Source: Adenophora triphylla var. japonica (lineage: Eukaryota; Streptophyta; Magnoliopsida; Asterales; Campanulaceae). Taken from it: DNA of 64,000 nucleotides. The notes beneath the pieces are model-generated. The model was given only the letters and a program-made list of their open reading frames with translations. It ran no database searches and was not told the origin of the DNA. The DNA lies in NCBI GenBank assembly GCA_022495995.1, contig JAFEMH010005419.1, positions 62,001 through 126,000 of the forward strand, written 5' to 3'. Position numbers and translations under genes: made by a program. Shown here in pieces: positions 22,456-31,441 of this stretch. Position 1 is the stretch's first letter. Each line of letters opens with the position of its first letter.

Positions 22456-22735
22456 TAAATTGAACTCGCTACACGGTGTAGCGAGTTTGACTTCTGGTCA
22501 AAACTCGCTACACGGTGTAGCGAGTTTAGTTTAATTAAATGACCTAATTAATTTTCCCAACGGCCGTAATTAATCACCTAAACTCGCTACACCTGTAGCG
22601 AGTTTTGACAACCCTAGTCAAACTCGCTACACGGTGTAGCGAGTTTCAAAAAAGAGGACATTTTGGGAAATAGTTTGAACAGTAAGTCATTTTCGTAAAT
22701 AAAAAAGTAAAACGGGATTATTTGGGAAAAAATTC
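22456..22735 (-). repeat. Right TIR of the MULE
   Basis: This is the inverted copy of 60..341 with its four hairpin motifs, now with G as the central base because the strand is reversed. The third motif has lost one base (CTACACCTGTAGCG), so its symmetry is broken. The final 40 bases before 22735 match the left terminus. Confidence 0.9.
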
Positions 22736-22786
22736 CATATATACATGTATATGTATATATATATACATGTATATATGTATATACAT

Positions 22787-22863
<77 letters not shown>
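22736..22863. repeat. AT/ATAC microsatellite, MULE insertion site
   Basis: Mixed TATATACATG repeats pass into a pure (AT)n run from about 22791. The same kind of repeat fills 1-59 on the other side of the MULE, so the element landed inside this microsatellite. Confidence 0.9.
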
Positions 22864-22868
<5 letters not shown>

Positions 22869-23135
22869 CAATGAAGGAACTTAAAAAAACAATGAAGATG
22901 AATCATCTATTTATAGTAGAAGAAAGATTTGAAAAATGTAGGATACATCTATGTGGGAAACACAAAAAATATTTAAATTTAGAAATGGTGGGAAAAACAA
23001 AATTTCATTTGCCTCTAAAAATTTCATTTGCACTCCTCATGAATTTTTTGGAGGCAAATGAATTTTTTCCTTAAATCAATTACTTCTCTTGAACCTTTTA
23101 CTTGTTCCATTTTTGGAGGCAAATGAATTTTTTCC
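22864..23135. other. AT-rich DNA with a short direct repeat
   Basis: No convincing gene is present. The 30-bp segment beginning TTTTTGGAGGCAAATGAATT occurs twice, ending near 23077 and near 23142. Confidence 0.5.
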
Positions 23136-23260
23136 TTAAATCGCTACACGGTGTAGCGATTTTCAAAAAAATAGACATTCTGAACAATAGTATGAACAGT
23201 GAGTCATTTTGGTAAATAAAAAAGTAAAAAAGAATTATTTGAGAAAAAATTCTAAATTAC
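23136..23260 (-). mobile_element. Solo right end of a related MULE
   Basis: It carries one ATCGCTACACGGTGTAGCGAT hairpin and then runs parallel to the right MULE terminus (TTTGAACAGT-like, GAGTCATTTT, GTAAATAAAAAAGTAAAA, then GAGAAAAAATTC). It has the same orientation as 22645..22735 but is diverged, and no matching left end is seen. It is probably the remnant of an older family member. Confidence 0.7.
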
Positions 23261-24548
23261 ACCCTATATTTCATTTCAGAGTAAATGTTACTCTTTTCAT
23301 TTAATTTCCATTTTATTTTATTTCAATTTAAAAATTTTAGTTTTATTTTTAAAACGAATAATCAGACTCCCTTATTACACTCACAGCAACAAATTATTTA
23401 TTATTTTTTATCAACTTTCTTTCTACTACTTTATTTTAATACTCATACCATTTATTTTTTCTTAATATTAATGCAAAATCAAACTAGAAACATTAAACTG
23501 AGACGAAAGTAGTAATTTTTTTATATTGTCTCAATATAAATATCGAGTTTTTAGAATTAATGCAATTTTATCATTGCAAAAATAAAATAAAATTGTATAA
23601 TACCTTCTTTAAAAAAATTGATTTTTTTTTAAAAAAATGTAACTACCTAATATCAATTCTAGCCAGTAGAGGATATCCAAGACAGCTATTACGGAGAGAA
23701 TTAAAATTGTTCAAAATTTCGCTCACTTGATAAAAATATTGACAAATCAACGACAAGGACATTTATTCGAGACAAATGGGTTATTACTTTCTCCCACATT
23801 ATATTAAGAGAATTTGCCTCATAAGTTTCTTTTGGAACAAATCACTTCACACTAAGTTTCTCATTGTATTAAAATGACCGAGAAGTTCTTTTTACAAGTG
23901 AACATTCAATTTTGCCCTCACAACATTCTGAAAATATAATACAACATTTTGATTTTTTTTTTTTTTGATAATATAATACAACACTCTGAAAATATAATAC
24001 AACATTCTGAAAATATAATACAACATTCTGATTTTTAAATTTTTTTTAAACTTTTTTTTTAAATATAATACAACATTCTGAATATAATACAACTTTCTGG
24101 AAATATAATACAACATTCTGATTTTTTTTTATTTTTTTATTTTTTTGTATTAAAATTTTTTTGTATTAATTTTTTATTATTATTATTTTTTTTTTTTTTT
24201 GAAATATAATACAACATTTTGGGGGAGGGGGGTATTTTTGTCCAAAATGATAAAAAAATTGATACACTCATTTAAAAAGAACTTATTAAACATAAATTTT
24301 AAAAAAATAAAATTTATGGGGCAATGACCCTTATATTAATCAAAAAACTAAAGCTTGCCGCCTACATTATCCAACCAATTAATGAAAGGTGTCAAGGCTT
24401 CCTAATTCAACACATATTTTTTTTTTTAAATATTAAATTAACTCAGAAAAACAAAACTGATTCTTCTGCTTCCCTTTTAAGTTCAGATTACAGGATAACA
24501 TTTTTTAATCTCCCAGTTATGTCACACCCCAATGCATTCATTTTCATA
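23261..24548. other. AT-rich intergenic DNA with AATATAATACAAC repeats
   Basis: No gene or complete element is visible. Between about 23928 and 24220 the phrase AATATAATACAACATTCTG recurs roughly eight times, interspersed with T-runs; it is a decayed low-complexity repeat. Confidence 0.6.
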
Positions 24549-24838
24549 CTCACTCCGTTCCAGCCTAGTGTGAACCAAAATGTTGGGTACATCGATTAAG
24601 AAAAAGTAAGAAAGAGAAAAAGTGGAGAGAGAATATTGTGAGTGTAAAAGTAAAATAGGAGAGAGAATGAGTGAATGGAATAGTTAGGAGAGAGAATGTT
24701 GTGAGTGTAAAAGTAAAATAGGAGAGAGAATGAGTGGGGTAAATAGTGAAGATTCCCTTCCATTTTGGACAGTTCACACTCAGTGAGAGACGGACAAAAA
24801 AGGAAAATAAGTATACGGCTCATTTGGAACGGAGGGAG
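24549..24838. mobile_element. Stowaway MITE
   Basis: The ends are CTCACTCCGTTCCAGCC and GGAACGGAGGGAG, flanked by TA at 24547-24548 and 24839-24840. The inner part contains two copies of a block with GGAGAGAGAATG…GTGAGTGTAAAAG. This is a typical non-autonomous Tc1/mariner element of about 290 bp. Confidence 0.85.
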
Positions 24839-25862
24839 TATGTAATAAACCATAATGTCAGGGGTTAATCTGTCATTTACAAAGGTTGGTGGTTAGAAAT
24901 GGAAGGGTACCCATGACTCAATATCTTTCTATTAATAGTAAAACCCATAAACTAATAAAGCAATGATTAGGAGGTGGAGAAGATTTATCATTTTATTATC
25001 TCATAAAAAATAAAAACAAATTAAAAAAAAAGGTTAGGGTTAGGGGGTTGCTTTAAAAGAATTCAAATGTCCTAATTTCCCAACTACCCTTATCAAAGAG
25101 CAATTAATCCCTAAGAGGACAAGTGTACACCTTCTCCCTGCAAAAAAGGTACCAAAACTCCATTAATGAAACAAGACACAATAGTTGAAACCTTTCCAAC
25201 CCTAGCAGAGAAGTTTAATGTTTCAAAATAAAAAATAAAAATATTAAATTTTCTCATGAAAGTTTTTGCTATGCTTGGAGTTGATAGACGAAAAATTAAA
25301 TTAGATCGTGGGGTTAAATGGATCGATGAGATGGACGAACAGAAAAAAAAAATCAAAATATTTTTTTATCAAATCAGAATAAATGTAAGTCGAATTGTTG
25401 TGTAATTCGTCTACACTTACACCGAATTCGTTAATAATCAACCAATGATAATTTAATTTAAAATTAATTTTATAAAAAAGTAAGTTAATATCGATCACTA
25501 ATTTATCCAGGACGGGCCTAACATTTAGGGGGAAAAAAACTGTCACTTAGGCTCCCAAAAATAAGTGATTTTTGGGGCCTCAAAATTCTTATCCAATGCA
25601 TTAGTAGTAGGCTCAATCACCCACACCATAAAAAAAAAAATATTGACCCAAGCTTTCATCTCTTGACCCTAATCTAAAATAAGACAGTATCCACGAATCA
25701 GTGATTAATCCACGAAAACATAATTTTGAAACCGAATTGGAAAAGAAAAATTCTAATTCAGAGATCAACTTATAATAAAAAAAAAAAAAACTAAACTTGA
25801 GAAGCCAAAAATTAAAAGAAATTGAAAGCGGATTATAGCTGATGCGAAACGGATAAATAAGT
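24839..25862. other. Intergenic DNA, possibly the worn 5' part of an hAT element
   Basis: No gene is visible. From about 25510 the text leads into the hAT relic that follows, but translation gives only fragments. A short CTAACCCTAACC-type run (AGGTTAGGGTTAGGGGG) lies at about 25030-25048. Confidence 0.4.
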
Positions 25863-26048
25863 TTTTCGAATTTGAAAATAATAAACAATTATCTTAGAAG
25901 CAAAATGTCTCAAAAGTGGATAAATGGGCTAGACATAGTATTTATCAAGAAGAAAATGGTTGATAATGTTGATTATTCAACTTTAATTCATAATGTTGCT
26001 TTAAATTTGCTAGAAGAAGTGTGTTTAAATATTCTATTATATGTATGA
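25863..26048 (+). pseudogene. hAT transposase C-terminal fragment
   Basis: A 61-codon stretch reads FSNLKIINNYLRSKMSQKW, then INGLDIVFIKKKMVDNVDYS and TLIHNVALNLLEE. It resembles the C-terminal hAT dimerisation region of plant hAT/ZMYM1-like transposases (pattern LKLIK-YLRS-MSQERLNGLA-LSIEK). The usual FASQKAR motif is lost. The flanks are too decayed to define an element. Confidence 0.6.
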
Positions 26049-26223
26049 ATATCTATATACTCTATATTAATTTGCTATTAAATGATTCTTATCTTTTTTT
26101 TTTATTTAAAATTCCTCATTCCACAAGACCCCTATTAAAATATTAGTTTAGGGCTCTAAATTTCATTTTACCGGCACTGAATTCACCCATAAGATATCTC
26201 TTACTCTTATCCATAGTTTACAA

Positions 26224-26414
26224 CTATTACATGCCCGTATTCAAGGACACGGGTTTTTTTTTATTTTTTTTAATTTGTTTTTAATTTTTTTTTAATTTAA
26301 TTTTTTTTTATGGCAAAATGTGAAAGGAACAAATGTATAAGAGCAAAATGAGAAAAAAACTCATTTAAAACTATTCTTTCACCTGTTCACCCATTCTACC
26401 ATTTATACTGTAGA
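26224..26414 (-). mobile_element. Non-autonomous Helitron, copy A (decayed)
   Basis: Read on the minus strand it begins TCTACAGTATAAAT after an A and ends with a GTGTCCTTGAATACGGG hairpin, 10 bases, then ATAG before a T. The two better copies (41339..41633, 62280..62440) end CTAG. Internal GCAAAATGAGAAA text is shared with copy C. It has no coding capacity. Confidence 0.68.
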
Positions 26415-26617
26415 TATAACCTGAACTATTTCACCCCACGTAATTCTCAAATCCACACTTCACCTACTTTACCATAATTAATTTTATATTTCACAAAATG
26501 ATAAAAAAAAATACACTTTTTTTTCACTCATTTTTCCTTTTTATTTACTTTTGCCAAAATCTTACAAAAACGCGTTTTTCCTTAAATTAAGAAAAAACGT
26601 ATTTTGTTTTCCCCGCT

Positions 26618-26880
26618 AGTGTCAATGTTAGTGTAACAAAATGTCAGTGTTAGTATAACAAAGTGCCAGTGTAAAGAGTGTCAGTGCATGTATATTAAGT
26701 GTCAGTGTAAAAAAGTGTCAGTGTTAGTGTAACAAAGTGTCAGTATAAAGAGTGCCAGTACATGTATATTAAGTGTCAGTATAAAGAGTGTCAGTGTAGG
26801 GTAAAAAAATATCAGTATTAGTATAAAAAGTGTCAGTGTGAAGAATGTCAGTACATATATTATTAAGTGTCAGTATAAAA
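26618..26880. repeat. GTGTCAGTGT minisatellite
   Basis: Units of AGTGTCAGTGTAA with variants AGTGCCAGT and ATGTCAGT occur about 15 times with irregular spacing. Two longer ~75-bp periods contain CATGTATATTAAGTGTCAGT. Non-coding. Confidence 0.75.
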
Positions 26881-27170
26881 ATAATTTTTATTTACGCTTA
26901 TAAAAAAACGCATTTTTTATAAGACCAACTATTTATTTTAATATTCAAAACACCTAATTAAAAATTTATGCAATTTTTTTTTGATATTAAGTGAAGTTGG
27001 ACGGGGAGTTGGTAATTAAAAAGCAATGTATCACACAAAAACATAGTGGGTTTATTACCATTAATCATCATTAGTGTCATCAAATCAACATTAATATAAC
27101 ATGAAATGAAATGATGAAATTAATTATATTATCACATTCATCTTAAAAAAACTCTAAAAAAACAAATTAT

Positions 27171-28079
27171 TCAAGATGAAGAAGAAGACCCATTATTGGA
27201 AACTTGAAGATGACCATTGCTATTGTTGTTGATGTTCTCAAAGCTAATCCTAGTAGTATCATTATTGGTGGTGCCGATGGCGGCAGTAGCGGCGGCGGTG
27301 GTGGGGAGGAGCCCGAAGGTATAATTTTCCCTTTTGCCAAAAGTGTTCTTATTGTTGTGCATCCAAACTTTAAGCACACCTCTTCTAATTCCAACTTCTT
27401 TACAAAATTCGGCCACCGTTTCTTCATCGGACCTCTGCATTTTCCACCCCAATTTCTCAGCAAATGTTGACATCTTTTCCTTCTGATCTTGGCTGAACTT
27501 TGTCCTGAACCGCTTCCGACCCCTCTGATTCTCCATCTTCACCGCCGTGGGCGTCCCCGGCGTCGCAATTTGCTGTGTTCTTTCATCCGCCGTGCTCAGC
27601 GCCAGAAGCATGTGAGGTGCGTACGAGATTGAGATTGGCGGTGGTTGTTGCGGTGGCGATGGTGATGGTGAAAACGACGAACTCCTTCGCCGTATTGGCG
27701 GCGGTGGTGGATAGTGGTTGAATTCGAGAAAATGCGTGGCAAGTGCCGTGGGATTTAATGGTGGCTCATTATAATCACGGCGGTGGAAATTACGGTGGCA
27801 GTCACAGGCGGCACATTTTAGCGAGGTGGGGTCAGTGGGGGTGCAATTGGGTGAGGGCATAAACTCGCCGCAACCATCCAAGGCGTGGCTACCCAAGCTT
27901 GCAGCATGATTCTTGAGACATTCTCTGTAAACCACCACTTCAGCCGTAAGCGGCGGAGGAGCCGAGTGGTGGTGTTTTTTGTGAACAATACCGTTGGTGA
28001 GAGACAAAGGCTTAATGGGTTGGGATCGAGGTGGGGTTTCACTGTCAGTATCTGCCATTTTTGTTGTTGTGAGGTCCAT
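27171..28079 (-). CDS. ZF-HD (zinc finger-homeodomain) transcription factor
   Basis: A single 302-codon exon starts at the ATG at 28079 (MDLTTTKMADTDSE); the frame is open four codons further but without another ATG. Residues 50-101 form the ZF-HD dimerisation domain: YRECLKNHAASLGSHALDGC, then GEFMP, then CAACDCHRNFHRR. Its Cys/His ligands are visible at C54, H58, C70, C79, C89, C92, C94, H95 and H99. A Pro/Ser-rich linker follows. Residues 186-246 form the atypical plant homeodomain (RGRKRFRTKFSQDQKEKM … GVLKVWMHNNKNT). The tail is rich in Ala, Asn and Ser. Members bind ATTA-type promoter sites as dimers in the nucleus and act in development and stress responses. Being intronless and about 300 residues fits the family. 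This is the only intact host gene in the window. The exact ZHD subtype cannot be decided here. Confidence 0.96.
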   Translation of the reverse strand: MDLTTTKMADTDSETPPRSQPIKPLSLTNGIVHKKHHHSAPPPLTAEVVVYRECLKNHAASLGSHALDGCGEFMPSPNCTPTDPTSLKCAACDCHRNFHRRDYNEPPLNPTALATHFLEFNHYPPPPPIRRRSSSFSPSPSPPQQPPPISISYAPHMLLALSTADERTQQIATPGTPTAVKMENQRGRKRFRTKFSQDQKEKMSTFAEKLGWKMQRSDEETVAEFCKEVGIRRGVLKVWMHNNKNTFGKRENYTFGLLPTTAAATAAIGTTNNDTTRISFENINNNSNGHLQVSNNGSSSSS

Positions 28080-28212
28080 TGTGTGGGTCAAAAATTGAAA
28101 AAGAATTAGGGTTTTGGATTCATTAAGATCATCAAAAGAAAAAAAGGTTTCTTGATGATTTGTGTTATGGTGATTTATATGATTAGATTGAAGGTTATGA
28201 AAATGGGTTTTT

Positions 28213-28231
28213 AGAGAGAGAGAGAGAGAGA
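28213..28231 (-). repeat. CT microsatellite in the ZHD 5' leader
   Basis: An AG run on the plus strand (CT on the gene's strand) lies about 135 bp upstream of the ZHD start codon and just downstream of its TATA box. CT-rich leaders are common at plant transcription starts. Confidence 0.8.
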
Positions 28232-28268
28232 AGTGGCTTCTTAAAATGGCAAGAACTTTGGTTTTGGG

Positions 28269-28276
28269 TTTTATAG
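28269..28276 (-). promoter_or_regulatory. Putative TATA box of the ZHD gene
   Basis: On the gene's strand the sequence is CCCTATAAAACCC, about 190 bp upstream of the ATG. Transcription would start near 28240, giving a leader of about 160 nt with the CT run near its beginning. Confidence 0.65.
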
Positions 28277-28514
28277 GGAAGAGAAGAAGAAGGTTTGAGT
28301 TTTGATTTGTTTAGGGAGGAGGAATTTCAGATTTAACGTGTGATTAATGTGTCTGAATTGTGAGGATCAACATGTTGGCTAAGGGGATATGTGGCAAGAT
28401 TGTAGCTATGAGATTAGAGTTGACCCCCACTAATTAAAGTAGTGGATTTTTTTTTACATCCTCAAATTTAAAATAGATGTCGATTTAATATTTTTACGAA
28501 TTTACAAAACAAAT

Positions 28515-29252
28515 AGTGAAAAATACCAAAAAAATCCCTATTAAAAACTTTCAAATTTAAAAATTCAACAAATAATTCTCATGTCAAAAAAAAATCCTAA
28601 TATTAGATATTAAATATCAAAAATTTCAAAATTTAACGGTTTAGCAAATGTTATTAGATTTGAGAATTCATATTACTTCAAACATAAACATGATTTTTAT
28701 TTCAATTATAAGTTTACAAAGATAAAATTTATCCATGTTAAACAATTATAGAATAAATATTCAAAAAATAATACTTTTAATATTAGTAAAATTGTAGGAT
28801 TAACAAAGTAATAATTTCATTAGTAATTCTAAAAAATAATAATGATATTGATAATTTTTTAATTTTTTAATCATCTTTTTATCTATTATTTTATAATTAT
28901 TACGAAATTTAATAATTACATTATATAAGCATGATTTTCTAAAAATAATTAGACATGGTATCATAAATTTACCTTTTATTATTTTTTATCTTATAATAAA
29001 AATCATATTTTGCATTATTATTAATTATAATTATTTATCAATATATGATAATTTTACATTCTTAACATGTCACAAATTAAAAAAAAAAATCATCAACATA
29101 AAAGCTTCAAACTTAAAGAAAAAGTTAACTCGTTAAATTTTGGGCTTTTCGATATTGAATATATAATTTTAGGGTTTTTTTGATAAGGGAATTATTTGTT
29201 GAGTTTTTTGAATATGAATGTTTTTTATAGATAGTTTCTGTTATTTTTTCCA
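28515..29252. mobile_element. Long-TIR foldback (MULE-like MITE), diverged
   Basis: The left arm (about 28515-28650) contains TTCAACAAATAATTC, ATATTAGATATTAAATATC and CAAAATTTAACG. The right arm (about 29110-29252) is its inverted counterpart with GAATTATTTGTTGAG, GATATTGAATATATAA and CGTTAAATTTTG. The arms are about 135 bp and roughly three-quarters identical. The inside is AT-rich without genes. It sits about 240 bp upstream of the ZHD TATA box. Confidence 0.65.
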
Positions 29253-29458
29253 AAAAAAAAAAAATCAATTGTTACTATATTTTAAGAACAAAATATCGAA
29301 TATATTTTCATTACATATTAATGTCTCTCATCTATATAATTTTTCACAATAAACAATTAATAAATTGCTACATTTTCAGTAAAGGTAAAAGAGTAACATT
29401 AATATTTTTCAATCAAAAACGATAATTATTTTAGATTAAAATAAAAAACACAATATTT

Positions 29459-29592
29459 TGGGGGAAACTAGTTTCTCCCTAAGTTATAAAAAGTCCTGTT
29501 TTTTTAAACTGCTCTTATATTCGTCAAATATTTGCAAGTTGAAAAATATTGAACTTTTTATAATTAATGGAGAAACTGGTTTCTCTCAAAAC
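29459..29592. repeat. Small inverted repeat
   Basis: GGGGGAAACTAGTTTCTCCC then TAAGTTATAAAAAGT (29459 on) pairs with ACTTTTTATAATTAA then TGGAGAAACTGGTTTCTC (to about 29588). The arms are about 37 bp with a ~55-bp loop, and each arm contains a smaller GAAAC-TAGTTTC palindrome. Confidence 0.65.
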
Positions 29593-29798
29593 TTACTCAT
29601 AAAAAATTGATCATATTTTGGAGCAGTGGAAGTAAGTATTAATTAGAAGTTTGGACTTTCTTTACTCTTGGTCATAGTCGTTGATCCATCAACTAATGGA
29701 AGATTTGATGTAATTCTTAAGTTTAAGACAAAAGTGGATTCATAATATAGAATAGTAACATGTAAAAAAAATTAACCAATTTGATATCTTATACTATG

Positions 29799-30071
29799 CT
29801 TCTTTCTCCGTCTCACTCGAAAATGCACAAAATTTCATTTTGTGTGCCCATTTAAAAAGGCAAACTATTAAAATAGAAAGTTTGTTAATACTTTTTATTC
29901 ATGTAACACACTTATCAGTTATCATAATCACAATAACTATACACTTACTATTTTCTATACCACATTCTCTTTCATTCCTCACTTTTTATACTCACAATAC
30001 TTAACTTCACCATAAACTCTCCTAAAATCTCGTGTAAGGGCAATTTTTGTGTATATTCGAATGGGATAGAT
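29799..30071. mobile_element. Decayed Stowaway-like MITE
   Basis: The left end has CTCCGTCTCACTCGAAAATG and ACAAAATTTC. The right end, inverted, has CTATCCCATTCGAATATACAC then AAAAATTG. The usual CTCCCTCC terminus is mutated and TA flanks are unclear. The interior has the CACTTTTTATACTCACAA text typical of these MITEs. Confidence 0.6.
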
Positions 30072-30310
30072 TTTGAACTAATATTAGCTTTTCCTTAGAT
30101 TTTTTAGGATTATTAAAATGAGTTTATTAAAACTTCTTTTCTAACATTAGGGTGTTTAATATAAAAATACATGACTGGGACTTCATCAAACATTGATTAT
30201 AATGTGATGTTTTGAAATGGTATAATTGTGGAAAATATTAAAATATAAAGATTTTTATTAGACAAATGAAATATTCTTAATTTAAGTTTATTATTATTAT
30301 TATTATTTTC

Positions 30311-31099
30311 TGAACAGTATAAACCGAGATACGAACATGGGCTTGCCCGGGTCAGGCCCAAATGGGTTGGGCCATAAACATAATCCAATATACCAGCATT
30401 GAGGCTCAAGTAATTGGGCCGAGGTATCTTCCTCGTATGCCGAGGAACATCTCCTCGGCCTTAAATCAACGGTGGACTCTTCGTACCTGGCTTATCCTAC
30501 TCCGAGATGTCACAAATGACGAGGAAATAAATGTTCTCACCTCGGCATATTATCAAATGACGAGGAGAGAGAATGGTTTATCCCGGTATATTACTTTGCC
30601 GGCCAATCATCAAATGACGAGGAAGCAGAATCATTCACCTCGGCCTAATTGTCAAGGCCGAGATAAAACATTCATGTTCCTCGGCGTTCCGGCTAGCAGA
30701 TTACACAGTCCTTATCAAACAAGGATTCTACAATCATGATCCAATCAGGATTACAATCACCAACACCAATTCAAGTCAAAAAATGACTCCTTAACAGATA
30801 TAATTCTCTTAAGATTATATTTTATCTCTTTACAAGTTCACTTCAATATGGATTCTATCAATCCATCCCTATAAATACAAGCCCCATGGCTCATTATTTG
30901 GTACGTTACTTTTTATGATACAGAAACTCTGTCAATTTAGTTTCTCACATACAAACCGTGAACTTACTCTCACGCCGGAGGGCCTTTAGTCGGATCCGCC
31001 CCGACTTAGTTTACGTGTTTTCTCTTATTTTCAGGCCTTGCAATCACCGGAGCATTCATCGCTTGAATTTGGGCTGATTTGACGATTTTGGCATCATCA
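30311..31099 (+). repeat. 5' LTR of the integrase-less Gypsy element
   Basis: It begins TGAACAGTATAAACC and ends GGCATCATCA. A TATA box (CTATAAATA) is at 30869-30877. Upstream of it the paired motifs GCCGAGG and CCTCGGC are repeated many times. The last 160 bases contain CACGCCGGAGG and GCCTTTAG text, similar in layout to the LTR at 45562. Confidence 0.93.
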
Positions 31100-31101
31100 A
31101 T

Positions 31102-31117
31102 TGGTTCCATTGTCGGG
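31102..31117 (+). promoter_or_regulatory. Primer-binding site, tRNA-Glu type
   Basis: TGGTTCCATTGTCGGG follows the LTR by two bases. The complement of a plant tRNA-Glu 3' end would be TGGTTCCGTTGCCGGG, so 14 of 16 positions agree. The element at 45562 has the closely similar TGGTTCCATTGCCGG. Confidence 0.65.
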
Positions 31118-31441
31118 AAATCGATTCAAACACCCTTTGTTTGGCCTGGAAAAAGCTCGCTAAAAGCCAATTTTTTTGCTGAAAATCTGTTGTATTTCAA
31201 CGGAAATTCTTGCTCCGTTTGGGCTCTGTTCTTGAAGTCGCCGGATTCTGCAAAAATTCAGCCGGAATCTGCAAATTCGTGTCTGAAGCGAGTTTTTGGC
31301 CTGAATTTTTTGTGTTGGAAAAATCACAATTGGCCGTTTGTTTGTGGTCAAAATTTGCTTTAATTTTGGCCATAAATTTGGATCTATTGGAAATCGTGAT
31401 TTTTGGAAAATTTGCACTTGGTAATTTGTTGTTGATTCGAA

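Larger units (their letters stand above)
60..22735. mobile_element. Compound Mutator-like element (MULE) with 280-bp TIRs
   Basis: The two ends are inverted copies of each other over about 280 bp and both finish with GAATTTTTTCCCAAATAATC. The 10 bases just outside are identical (CATATATACA at 50-59 and 22736-22745), the size expected for a MULE target duplication, although the site is a low-complexity AT/ATAC tract. Inside lie a plant-mobile-domain gene relic (+), a MuDR-type transposase relic (-) and an HROB-like gene relic (-). Removing the nested retrotransposon at 8978..21024 and its TSD leaves an element of about 10.6 kb. Long TIRs, TSD size and a MULE-family transposase agree with one another. 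No gene in it reads through intact, so movement would need a transposase supplied from elsewhere. Confidence 0.87.

Noticed and set aside
22614..22906. Tyr/Ile-rich minus-strand frames
   Set aside because: Products of the AT microsatellite.
27204..27470. Plus-strand frame opposite the ZHD gene
   Set aside because: It is the complement of the conserved homeodomain coding text, with no signature of its own.
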